Shown: piece after piece, positions 1 to 5,960 of the stretch
Numbering within the stretch: position 1 is the stretch's first letter
Layout: every line of letters begins with the position of its first letter
NCBI RefSeq assembly: GCF_029762515.1
Contig: NZ_JARVGN010000081.1
Coordinates: forward strand, 1 to 6,943
Origin: Methanocalculus sp.
Lineage (GTDB): Archaea; Halobacteriota; Methanomicrobia; Methanomicrobiales; Methanocorpusculaceae
Length of the DNA stretch: 6,943 nt
Reading direction: 5' to 3'
Position numbers and translations under genes: made by a program
The notes under the pieces: model-generated
What the model was told of the DNA's origin: nothing
The model's database searches: none
The model's input: the letters and a program-made list of their open reading frames with translations, nothing else

Positions 1-623
1 GGGAGCGGCGCCAGGTACGGATATCAGGATCAGACGATTTTTCCCGTGTCGACCAGATGCGTGCTGCCTGTGACGCCATCCTTGTCGGTATCAAAACGGT
101 GCATGCGGATGACCCGTCACTGACAGTCAAATCACCGGTTCTCCGTCAGAAGCGGAAAAACAGGAAGGCAGATGAGAACCCGGTAAGGATCGTCCTTGAC
201 TCGGGTGCAGAGACGCCGACAACAGCTGACATACTTAGGAAAGGGGAAGGGAAACGGATCATCGCTGTTGCAAGGAAAGCCGATCCAAAACGGGTGGAGG
301 CACTTGGAGAGTATGCTGAAGTCATCACCTGCGGAGAGGATACTGTCGACCTCCACTCTCTTATGCCGGAGTTGAAGAAGAGGGGGATTGCAACCCTGAT
401 GGTTGAAGGGGGAGGCACTGTGATCTGGTCATTTTTAAGCCAGGGTCTCTTTGATGAGCTGAATGTATATCTCGGATCATTGATCATCGGCGGAAAGACT
501 GCCCCGACACTTGCAGATGGAGAGGGATTTATTGATGAATCGCTCTTCCCAAGGCTCACCCTCGATCACGTCGGACAAATGGACGATGGAGTCCTTATCA
601 GATGGAAAAGAAGAGAGGAGTGA
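1..623 (+). CDS. arfC: 2,5-diamino-6-ribosylamino-4(3H)-pyrimidinone 5'-phosphate reductase (5' end outside window)
   Basis: This NAD(P)H-dependent reductase of archaeal riboflavin/F420 precursor synthesis reduces the ribosyl side chain of the pyrimidine intermediate to ribityl; it acts in the cytosol. The reading frame is open from the left edge (first full codon at 3, residues ERRQVRISG...), and the family normally begins about 15-20 residues earlier, so the ATG at 57 is internal and the gene is cut by the window. About 206 codons are visible. Two hallmarks of the RibD C-terminal/dihydrofolate-reductase-like fold are clear: AILVGIKTVHADDPSLTV soon after the ATG at 57 and MVEGGGTVIWSFL with the following LIIGGKTAPTL near the C-terminus, which are the nucleotide- and substrate-binding segments. 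No deaminase domain is visible, as expected for the stand-alone archaeal/fungal (Rib7) form. The TGA stop (621-623) faces the stop of the next gene. Family assignment is strong; the symbol follows archaeal usage. Confidence 0.93.
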   Translation, partial: ERRQVRISGSDDFSRVDQMRAACDAILVGIKTVHADDPSLTVKSPVLRQKRKNRKADENPVRIVLDSGAETPTTADILRKGEGKRIIAVARKADPKRVEALGEYAEVITCGEDTVDLHSLMPELKKRGIATLMVEGGGTVIWSFLSQGLFDELNVYLGSLIIGGKTAPTLADGEGFIDESLFPRLTLDHVGQMDDGVLIRWKRREE

Positions 624-627
624 ATAT

Positions 628-1092
628 TCATCTGCTCTTGAATTCGTGGAGGGCATCGCTGATCACAACAACCTCTCCACTACTATAGTACACGGTAATC
701 TTTACCCGATCAGATCCCCGTGTTCCGTCAAATGTGACCGATTTGCCCATATTGAGCGGTCTCTCGATATATTTTGTCTCAACACGTCCATCAGAGGTAT
801 ACATCGTGGCTTCAATCAACGTAACGAAGTTCATCCCCTGCCCTCCATCAAACCGGACAATCAGATCTGTTCGGATAGGATCCCGTTCAACGGAGGTCGA
901 GACCACTTTTCCAACAGGCATCGTTCCAACCGGACCCGGGGTGAGAGACCAGCCGGTGGGCGTTTCTGCAGGAGTCTGCGTTACTTCAGGAGTTGCAACC
1001 GGCACAACCGCCTCCGGCGTCTCTGTGCACCCGGCAACAGAGAGTGCAGCAGCCAGAAGGAGTGCCATCAGAAGGTAATGAATATACTTCAT
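628..1092 (-). CDS. small secreted lipoprotein, hypothetical
   Basis: This is a 154-aa protein with a classic lipoprotein N-terminus: MKYIHYLLMALLLAAALS, then the lipobox SVAG followed by C22, the expected lipidated cysteine. A Thr/Pro/Glu-rich linker (about residues 23-50, with repeated TPE/TPAETPT motifs) probably spaces the domain from the membrane. The rest (about 55-154) is polar, beta-rich and Cys-free, with features such as VRFDGGQGMNF and TFDGTRGSDRVKITVYY. It resembles small extracellular domains common in Methanomicrobiales lipoproteins and pilin-like proteins, but I cannot name a function. ATG at 1092 is preferred over the TTG at 1101: it gives a normal signal peptide, and a TATA-like box about 25 bases upstream would fit a leaderless transcript starting at the ATG. 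The gene converges on arfC with only 4 bases between stops. Confidence 0.82.
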   Translation of the reverse strand: MKYIHYLLMALLLAAALSVAGCTETPEAVVPVATPEVTQTPAETPTGWSLTPGPVGTMPVGKVVSTSVERDPIRTDLIVRFDGGQGMNFVTLIEATMYTSDGRVETKYIERPLNMGKSVTFDGTRGSDRVKITVYYSSGEVVVISDALHEFKSR

Positions 1093-1100
1093 ATGCCACA

Positions 1101-1117
1101 ATAGGAGTAACTCCTAT
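1101..1117. promoter_or_regulatory. perfect 8-bp inverted repeat in divergent promoter region
   Basis: The sequence ATAGGAGT-A-ACTCCTAT is a perfect dyad with 8-bp arms and a single central base. It lies 8 bases upstream of the lipoprotein ATG, and its right half runs into a TATA-like box read on the minus strand (CATATAGG, 1120-1113). A one-base centre makes an RNA hairpin unlikely, so a binding site for a dimeric regulator is the better reading. It could repress the lipoprotein gene by blocking TBP or polymerase, and might also serve the divergent permease about 100 bases away. The dyad is seen directly; the operator role is inferred. Confidence 0.5.
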
Positions 1118-1212
1118 ATGACGCTTTCGCAGATCTGATCGGAGAGGCAATTCTTCATAATCATGCAGGCGCAATCCTGATCACGGATAATGCTACTCTT
1201 ATTCTCGCAGCG

Positions 1213-2418
1213 GTGATGGTGGCGATCGCCTTCCGCCAGGTCGGAAAGGTGAGGCTGCCCATCTGGGGCATCATGCTCGGTGGAGCAGTAGCTGCACTTC
1301 TGGCAGGATCAATAGCCCCGATAGCCGCCCTTTTTGCGATCAATTATGAAATTCTCATCTTCCTCTTCGGCGTCTTTATCATCGGTGCTGCAATGGAGGA
1401 GAGCGGCTATCTCGCCCATACCGCAACCAGAATATTCGCTTCACAGAGAACGACGCGAGGACTGATCTTCCTCTTTATCTTCGTGATGGGAGCCTTCTCG
1501 GCTCTCCTGATGAATGACACCCTTGCAATCATCGGAACCCCGATTGCCCTCGTCCTTGCCCGCACCTGCAATATCCCGGATCGGATCTTCCTCCTCGCAC
1601 TTGCAGGCGCAATCACGACAGGGAGCATAGTAAGCCCGATAGGAAATCCCCAGAACCTGCTCATTGCCATCTCAAGCGGGATGGCGAATCCGTTTCTCAC
1701 CTTTCCCCTCTACCTTCTGATTCCGACACTCATCTCCGGTTTAATCCTCTATGCTGTTATACTACGTCTCATCCCCAACATTCCAGATACCCTGTCACCG
1801 GCCATGCCCGAGGGAGGGATCCACGATCCCGGCATGGCAGCCCTCTGCAAAATCTCACTCGCACTCCTCATTCTCCTGATTCTGCTGAGGATACTGCTTT
1901 TATCTCTTGGCTACAATCCATGGCCGGGACTCGCCGGGATAGCGCTCATCGCATCAATGCCGATACTCATCCTCTCCCGCAAGCGGCTCCAAATCCTTAA
2001 AAAAGTGGATTATGCAACACTCGTCTTTTTCATCGCGCTCTTCATCCTAATGGGTGCAGTCTTTGCGAGCGGAGCAATCCAGTCAGCGGTCTCCCAGGAT
2101 CAGATCCTCTCGATCCCACTTCTCATCACCGGGAGCCTTGTGATGAGCCAGATCGTCTCGAATGTCCCCTTCGTTGCCCTGCTCATTCCGATGCTCCTTG
2201 AGGCTGGTGCAGGAGATACTGCGTTCCTTGCACTTGCAGCAGGGAGCACCATTGCCGGAAACCTGACGATACTGGGTGCTGCAAGCAATATCATCATCAT
2301 TCAGAACGCAGAACAACGGGGTGCAACCATCACCTTTATTGAATTCCTGAAATTCGGTATTCCGGTGACGATCCTCCAGAGCCTGGTCTTTCTTGTCTGG
2401 TTCCTTATCATCACCTGA
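1213..2418 (+). CDS. ArsB/DASS-like (ion transporter superfamily) permease
   Basis: This is an integral membrane permease of 401 aa from the chosen GTG (an ATG follows immediately), with about ten hydrophobic segments. It has the two-fold internal repeat of the ion transporter superfamily. Each half carries the polar, Asn-rich signatures that form the substrate/cation site: N101-D102 (MNDTLAIIGTP) and S141-N148 (SPIGNPQN) in the first half, S316-F320 (SNVPF) and G349-N359 (GNLTILGAASN) in the second. Such proteins move anions (arsenite, sulfate, carboxylates) or exchange Na+/H+; nothing here fixes the substrate, and no arsenic genes adjoin it. The start is doubtful: no ribosome binding site precedes 1213, and codons 1186-1212 upstream in the same frame (DNATLILAA) continue directly into VMVAIAFRQV, making a full first membrane helix. 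The frame is open back to 1111 but has no ATG, GTG or TTG there. Confidence 0.85.
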   Translation: MMVAIAFRQVGKVRLPIWGIMLGGAVAALLAGSIAPIAALFAINYEILIFLFGVFIIGAAMEESGYLAHTATRIFASQRTTRGLIFLFIFVMGAFSALLMNDTLAIIGTPIALVLARTCNIPDRIFLLALAGAITTGSIVSPIGNPQNLLIAISSGMANPFLTFPLYLLIPTLISGLILYAVILRLIPNIPDTLSPAMPEGGIHDPGMAALCKISLALLILLILLRILLLSLGYNPWPGLAGIALIASMPILILSRKRLQILKKVDYATLVFFIALFILMGAVFASGAIQSAVSQDQILSIPLLITGSLVMSQIVSNVPFVALLIPMLLEAGAGDTAFLALAAGSTIAGNLTILGAASNIIIIQNAEQRGATITFIEFLKFGIPVTILQSLVFLVWFLIIT

Positions 2419-2423
2419 AGGAC

Positions 2424-2437
2424 AGTTTCCTTTTTCC
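2424..2437 (+). terminator. pyrimidine-rich tract after the permease, possible weak terminator
   Basis: A T/C-rich run (TTTCCTTTTTCC, within 2426-2437) begins 8 bases after the permease stop. Archaeal polymerase can terminate at T-rich tracts without a hairpin, but this one is interrupted by cytosines and has no stem. It may only attenuate read-through into the next gene. Confidence 0.25.
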
Positions 2438-2476
2438 ATGCAAAAAGCATCAATTAATCTATAAGGGGCAGGTACA

Positions 2477-3223
2477 ATGCGACTCAAATGGGAGACAAAA
2501 CTCGGCATAGCACTCATCTGTTCAACAGCGCTCATCTACGGGCTGAAGTTTTTGATCATAGGGGATGAGGGGGGGAGCAACACCCTCACCTATATCTTCA
2601 ATGCGCTCGGCTTTTTGCCGGTGAATGTCCTTCTGGTGACGATCATCTTAAACCAGCTGTTAGCAGTCCGCTCAAAAAGGGAGAGGCTCCAGAAGATGAA
2701 TATGGTCATTGGCATCTTCTTCTCCGAGGTCGGAGCAACACTCCTGAAACACTTCTCAGATGCAGATCCACATCTCGATCAACTCCGGGGGAATCTCCTT
2801 ATCAGGGATTCCTGGACCGAGACTGAATTCGATCAAATCAGGAATTATCTTCAGGGAACAGAACAAACAGTCATCATCCAAAGGATCGATCTTCAGGATC
2901 TCCGCAACTTTCTCATTCAGCATCGTGACTTTCTGCTGCGTCTGCTTGAAAACCCGGCTCTCCTTGAACATGCCACATTCACCGAGGCGCTCCGTGCCGT
3001 CTTCCATCTCTCAGAAGAACTTGAGAGCAGGGATGATATTGCCAGCCTTCCCGGGCAGGATATAGCACACCTCACCATCGATATCAGGCGTGTCTATGAT
3101 CTGCTCACCCCGGAATGGATTGAGTATATGCGGTACCTGAAGTCACACTATCCATATCTCTTCTCACTGGCGATGCGGAAGAACCCATTTGATGAGCATG
3201 CCAACCCTGTGATCGCCGGCTGA
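2477..3223 (+). CDS. two-helix membrane protein with helical cytoplasmic domain, unrecognised
   Basis: This 248-aa protein matches no family I can name. Residues 8-28 and about 38-64 are hydrophobic and joined by a short acidic loop (GDEGGSN), with positive residues before the first helix and after the second (RSKRER). This predicts a hairpin anchor with both ends in the cytoplasm. Residues 65-248 are polar, mostly alpha-helical and free of cysteine, with leucine-rich stretches such as LLRLLENPALLEH and a C-terminal aromatic segment (SHYPYLFSLAMRKNPF). No catalytic motif stands out, so a membrane-tethered scaffold or sensor is possible but unproven. The ATG follows a purine-rich GGGGCAGGT (2465-2473). 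It lies 58 bases after the permease on the same strand. An AT-rich box (ATTAATCTATAAG) in the gap could be its own promoter, so co-transcription is uncertain. Confidence 0.75.
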   Translation: MRLKWETKLGIALICSTALIYGLKFLIIGDEGGSNTLTYIFNALGFLPVNVLLVTIILNQLLAVRSKRERLQKMNMVIGIFFSEVGATLLKHFSDADPHLDQLRGNLLIRDSWTETEFDQIRNYLQGTEQTVIIQRIDLQDLRNFLIQHRDFLLRLLENPALLEHATFTEALRAVFHLSEELESRDDIASLPGQDIAHLTIDIRRVYDLLTPEWIEYMRYLKSHYPYLFSLAMRKNPFDEHANPVIAG

Positions 3224-3224
3224 A

Positions 3225-3245
3225 CAGGGGGAATACTCCCCCCTG
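3225..3245. terminator. GC-rich hairpin between converging genes
   Basis: CAGGGGG (3225-3231) pairs with CCCCCTG (3239-3245). An alternative register pairs GGGGGA with TCCCCC around an ATAC loop, leaving one bulged C before the outer C-A/T-G pairs. It starts one base after the stop of the two-helix membrane protein, so it would form at the 3' end of that mRNA. No T-run follows on the plus strand, so it may act as a 3'-end stabiliser or a barrier between the convergent transcripts rather than as a classic terminator. Confidence 0.5.
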
Positions 3246-3301
3246 AATCCATGAGGCCATGAAGAGATGCGCCTGGAGCCAGAGAACTATGCATAGTCTG
3301 G

Positions 3302-3308
3302 AAAAAAA
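3302..3308 (-). terminator. oligo-T tract downstream of the response regulator
   Basis: Seven adenines on the plus strand read as T7 on the minus strand, 36 bases past the response-regulator stop, and follow another T-rich patch (GGTTTTATT). Oligo-T runs are the usual intrinsic termination signal in archaea, and this one is correctly placed for the minus-strand gene. Confidence 0.5.
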
Positions 3309-3343
3309 GCAGAGAATAAAACCCCTTGGAAGTTAAGAAGGGA

Positions 3344-4126
3344 TTAATATCGATTCAGGGTGCGGCTCTTCCCGATATTCTCATCAAGCTTGAGAATATA
3401 GCCGATAATCTCATTCCGGTTATTCTTCCTCACCATCACTTTCAGGTGGACTGCCTTCCTCTTGCCTTTCCGTGTCGTGATGATGATATCGTGTCCTGTG
3501 CCGATAACAACACTCTCCCGGACTGCTTCCCAGAGAGAGGGGTATTGTTTCTGTGTTTTTTGGGCCATCTCAAAGTTGTTGATGACCTTGTCGACATTAT
3601 GATAGAACCCCTGTTTGTGAGTAATTGCAGTGATATGTTCCGCATAGGGGTTCATGAAGAGGACACGGCCACCGGTATCAAGGAACATCACCCCGGCATC
3701 AATATGGAGCAGTTCCTTGAATTGTCTGGCATCTGTTCCTGAGGGGCGTGTTGAGAGATAATTATTGATGGCAATCTCAATGACGCTGAAGAGATCGCGT
3801 TCATTGAAAGGTTTTGTTATATAGCCAAATGGCTGGGCCTGCTTGGCCTGGTTTAATACATCACTCCCATAATGGGCAGTACAGAAGACAATGGGTATTG
3901 AGAAGAACTGGTAGATGATCGTTGCAGCAGCAATCCCGTTTGCCCTCCCTTCAAGCCCGATATCCATCAGGACAAGGTCGGGGGTGCCCTGTATTGCCTG
4001 CATGATTGCCTCATCTGCTGATGTGGCAATACCCGAGACGCCATACCCAAGCTTTCGGAGCATGACAGCGAGCATCTCAACGATCATCGCGTCGTCTTCT
4101 ACGATTAGAATCTGGTTTGCTGCCAT
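3344..4126 (-). CDS. response regulator with REC and PAS-like domains
   Basis: This 260-aa signalling protein has an N-terminal receiver domain (about residues 5-122). All key positions are present: acidic pair D11-D12 for Mg2+, phosphoacceptor D55 in LMDIGLEG, switch residue T83 in FCTAHYG and K105 in TKPF. A second domain (about 135-250) looks like a PAS fold, opening with ELLHIDAGVMFLDTGGRVLFMNPYAE, which has the usual PAS shape; no heme or flavin ligand can be assigned. There is no DNA-binding, kinase or cyclase output domain, so it probably passes signals by protein contact, as many methanogen REC-PAS proteins do. No histidine kinase is visible in the window, making it an orphan here. 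GGTGG (minus strand, 4141-4137) sits about 10 bases before the ATG and is a plausible ribosome binding site. It is transcribed away from the DUF2193 operon. Confidence 0.9.
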   Translation of the reverse strand: MAANQILIVEDDAMIVEMLAVMLRKLGYGVSGIATSADEAIMQAIQGTPDLVLMDIGLEGRANGIAAATIIYQFFSIPIVFCTAHYGSDVLNQAKQAQPFGYITKPFNERDLFSVIEIAINNYLSTRPSGTDARQFKELLHIDAGVMFLDTGGRVLFMNPYAEHITAITHKQGFYHNVDKVINNFEMAQKTQKQYPSLWEAVRESVVIGTGHDIIITTRKGKRKAVHLKVMVRKNNRNEIIGYILKLDENIGKSRTLNRY

Positions 4127-4302
4127 TCCCGATCAGGCCACCATTAATACTCTTCTTTGGTACCCGGTTACAGGATCGGATCCACGAAGAAACCGGCAGA
4201 TTATCCATGCAACCATCATACAAATAGAATAGTATATGAATTGGTCTGTTATATGTGTTTTCAAAAATGACCAGAGAAAGAAAACAGGAATACTCTCCTT
4301 AA

Positions 4303-4317
4303 CATTTGACCATTTGA
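4303..4317 (+). repeat. tandem CATTTGA direct repeat upstream of the operon TATA box
   Basis: CATTTGA occurs twice with one base between (4303-4309 and 4311-4317), so the copies are 8 bases apart. The pair ends about 23 bases upstream of the TATA-like box of the DUF2193 operon, where archaeal activators often bind. It is short, so chance is possible. Confidence 0.35.
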
Positions 4318-4336
4318 AGAATACATGAGAGAATTT

Positions 4337-4350
4337 CGTAAATATATTTT
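4337..4350 (+). promoter_or_regulatory. TATA-like promoter box for the DUF2193-DUF2180-aqpM operon
   Basis: CGTAAATATATTTT is the best archaeal TATA match upstream of the operon, with adenines in the adjoining BRE position. Using the typical spacing of about 25 bases, transcription would start near 4370-4376, giving an untranslated leader of roughly 75 bases that contains both hairpins described below. The start site is inferred. Confidence 0.5.
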
Positions 4351-4394
4351 CATTTATTGTTCTATTTCATTTAACAATACCATTATTATTCTTT

Positions 4395-4430
4395 GGGATC
4401 ATAGTCCCGCATATCGGGCATCTGCCCGAT
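4395..4430 (+). promoter_or_regulatory. two tandem stem-loops in the leader of the DUF2193 operon
   Basis: The first element is GGGAT-CATA-GTCCC (4395-4408), a short stem with one G-T pair. The second is a perfect dyad with 8-bp arms, ATCGGGCA (4413-4420) and TGCCCGAT (4423-4430), separated by TC. The second ends 5 bases before the AGAGGTG ribosome binding site, so it could be a DNA operator for a dimeric regulator or, as RNA, a hairpin next to the site of ribosome entry. A two-base loop needs opening of inner pairs, which slightly favours the operator reading. No known riboswitch class was recognised. Confidence 0.5.
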
Positions 4431-4434
4431 TAAC

Positions 4435-4441
4435 AGAGGTG
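4435..4441 (+). promoter_or_regulatory. ribosome binding site fixing the DUF2193 start
   Basis: AGAGGTG is complementary to the archaeal 16S 3' end and lies 6 bases before ATG 4448. It settles the start there rather than at the in-frame ATG at 4325, which has no such site and lies upstream of the predicted TATA box. Confidence 0.75.
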
Positions 4442-4447
4442 TTAGCA

Positions 4448-5947
4448 ATGTCCGAACTGTATAAAAAAATCATCGCAGAAGCAATGGCTGCCCAGCGGGC
4501 AGATGTTGAGACGATTAAAAAGAAGCGGGGGACGGCGTTTTCGATCACCGATGCCGAACCCTATGTTGCAGCTGTCAGGAAGATGAAGGCTGCAGCCGGC
4601 CAGAGTGCTGCTGTGATTGACCTCCACAAGACGTCAGTTACTGCACACTTTACCGCACTGAAAGGCCTGACAAAAACCATACGGCCGGAAGACGATCCTT
4701 TTGTCGAACATTACCAGACTCCGGTCGTCCTTGAGATCCTCAGTGATGAAGACCCGAAGTTCAAAAAGAGCCTTGATGCCTTCGTCACCCGGATTGGAAA
4801 ATCCGAGGCATTGATCGGGCGGGAATCCGCACGCCGATATGCCGGATTCTACGGGCCCACCTGTGTTGTGGATTTTGCCATGATCCCCGGAAGTACTAGC
4901 AATATCGTCAACCAGATTCTGAAGAAGACAAAAATTCCAAAAGATCACCAACAGACAATTCTTGCCTCAAAATCATGGGGCATGAACACATCCTATGGTG
5001 TCGGGGAGGTCTTTGCAACACGTGTTGAAGCGGGCGACTCTCTTGCGGATGCATCAAAGAAGGAGGTTCAGCAGGTCCAGAAGATCTATAAGACCCCGGT
5101 TGATGCCCAGGCCGAACTGATGGATGAGGCAGGACACACCTCATTTGATGTCAGGAAGTACATGAGCGAGTATCGCCGCCTCATCACACCGGCTGTAAAG
5201 AAGGCAGTGGATGACGGCGTGCATTATGGAAATATCGTCACCATCCCGGCATACTGTGTCGGCGATATCGCCCATCACATCGCCCAGTCCACCTTCAACA
5301 TGTGCAAGGACGATGTGATCATGGCAACCATCGATGCGGTGACAGAGGTGATGGAAAAGACCCTTGCCGCCGCTGTGCCAAAGATGAAGAGCGAATATGA
5401 TATTCTCTCGGTTGCAACCGGTGCATCTGCATGTGCAACAGAATACATTCTTGAACTTGACGGATTCAATGCGCCGATGATTGTGGATCTCCTCACCAAG
5501 AGGTTCCATAACCTCGTCCAGCTGAACCCGACCCGTGGTGCAGCGGCTGAGCTGCATAACTGCGATTTCATGGATATGATCTACCGGGGATGGAAGATCC
5601 TTGACCGGGCACGGAGGGCAAAAGCCGGATCAGCAGGGAAGCTCAAGCCGAAAGTCTCAGGATGTGAGATCGATCTCTCTCCAGTTGATCAGAACGAGGT
5701 TTTGATGAACCCGCAGTGGTATGCATACCCTGCCTGTGCGATCACGGTCAGGGCATCTGCCCTTATGAGGCTCTCTGATTACCCGTGCCTCTTAACGAGC
5801 GAACCTGTGACTGCAACGATGATGACCAACATCATCGCACTTCACAAGGAGACGCCTGCTGCCCCTGTCAGGGCATGTAAGGATTGTGCTGCGGCATGCC
5901 TTGTTGACTTCAGGCACCAGTATTGTGAGTATAAGAACGCAGTATAA
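4448..5947 (+). CDS. DUF2193 family protein, methanogen-associated, unknown function
   Basis: This soluble protein of 499 aa is the usual DUF2193 size as I recall it; the family has no assigned function that I know of. There is no signal peptide or membrane helix, so it should be cytoplasmic. The N-terminal part (about 1-110) is helical and Lys/Ala-rich. The central region has conserved-looking segments: C139 after FYGPT, C270 in AYCVGDIAHHI with H276-H277, C286, C329 in GASACATE and C372 in LHNCDF. The C-terminus carries a tight cluster C477-X2-C480-X3-C484-X8-C493, resembling a metal or iron-sulfur site, although the family's true ligands are unknown to me. Twelve cysteines with paired histidines suggest redox or metal chemistry (inference). 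It is the first gene of an operon with the DUF2180 gene (13-base gap) and aqpM. Confidence 0.88.
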   Translation: MSELYKKIIAEAMAAQRADVETIKKKRGTAFSITDAEPYVAAVRKMKAAAGQSAAVIDLHKTSVTAHFTALKGLTKTIRPEDDPFVEHYQTPVVLEILSDEDPKFKKSLDAFVTRIGKSEALIGRESARRYAGFYGPTCVVDFAMIPGSTSNIVNQILKKTKIPKDHQQTILASKSWGMNTSYGVGEVFATRVEAGDSLADASKKEVQQVQKIYKTPVDAQAELMDEAGHTSFDVRKYMSEYRRLITPAVKKAVDDGVHYGNIVTIPAYCVGDIAHHIAQSTFNMCKDDVIMATIDAVTEVMEKTLAAAVPKMKSEYDILSVATGASACATEYILELDGFNAPMIVDLLTKRFHNLVQLNPTRGAAAELHNCDFMDMIYRGWKILDRARRAKAGSAGKLKPKVSGCEIDLSPVDQNEVLMNPQWYAYPACAITVRASALMRLSDYPCLLTSEPVTATMMTNIIALHKETPAAPVRACKDCAAACLVDFRHQYCEYKNAV

Positions 5948-5954
5948 GGTGGTG
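5948..5954 (+). promoter_or_regulatory. ribosome binding site fixing the DUF2180 start
   Basis: GGTGGTG follows directly on the DUF2193 stop codon and lies 6 bases before ATG 5961. This supports the short 68-aa product over a TTG start at 5886 inside the previous gene. Confidence 0.75.
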
Positions 5955-5960
5955 TCTGGT

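Larger units (their letters stand above)
4127..4447. other. AT-rich divergent intergenic region, no gene seen
   Basis: This 321-base stretch separates the minus-strand response regulator from the plus-strand DUF2193 operon. I see no convincing gene or recognisable RNA. Towards the regulator it holds nested dyads: CCGGTT (4164-4169) opposite AACCGG (4191-4196), enclosing GGATC-G-GATCC (4173-4183). A possible minus-strand TATA-like element (TTCATATACT) lies near 4229-4238. Towards the operon come a tandem CATTTGA repeat, a TATA-like box near 4340 and two hairpins before the ribosome binding site. The AT-rich middle (about 4200-4395) contrasts with the flanking genes, as expected of promoter DNA. 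Confidence 0.7.

Noticed and set aside
57..623. ATG 57 as the start of the reductase
   Set aside because: The frame is open to the left edge and residues upstream (ERRQVRISG...) fit the conserved N-terminal part of the family, so 57 is an internal Met.
1093..1101. TTG 1101 start for the lipoprotein
   Set aside because: It adds only three residues, has no ribosome binding site and overlaps the dyad; ATG 1092 fits the inferred promoter spacing.
511..1104. Plus-strand open frame across the arfC end and the lipoprotein region
   Set aside because: It is rich in Arg, Ser, Cys and His with no domain, and lies antisense to a gene with a clear lipobox.
1190..1216. Eight-codon ORF (MLLLFSQR) as a leader-peptide gene
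   Set aside because: No ribosome binding site and too short to support alone; it is kept only as one explanation of the permease start problem.
1213..2418. Calling the permease an arsenite pump (ArsB)
   Set aside because: Only superfamily signatures are visible; there is no arsR, arsA or arsC nearby and substrate cannot be read from the sequence.
2083..2535. Minus-strand open frame over the permease end
   Set aside because: Its composition is that of an antisense shadow, and the permease signatures on the plus strand are clear.
3326..3742. Plus-strand open frame opposite the response regulator
   Set aside because: It is a shadow of the REC-PAS gene, whose catalytic residues are all intact.
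4325..4447. 41-residue N-terminal extension of the DUF2193 protein from ATG 4325
   Set aside because: It is AT-rich, begins upstream of the TATA-like box and has no ribosome binding site, whereas ATG 4448 has AGAGGTG 6 bases before it.
5886..5960. TTG 5886 start for the DUF2180 protein
   Set aside because: It lies inside the DUF2193 gene; ATG 5961 has GGTGGTG in front and gives the typical MKCYIC start.
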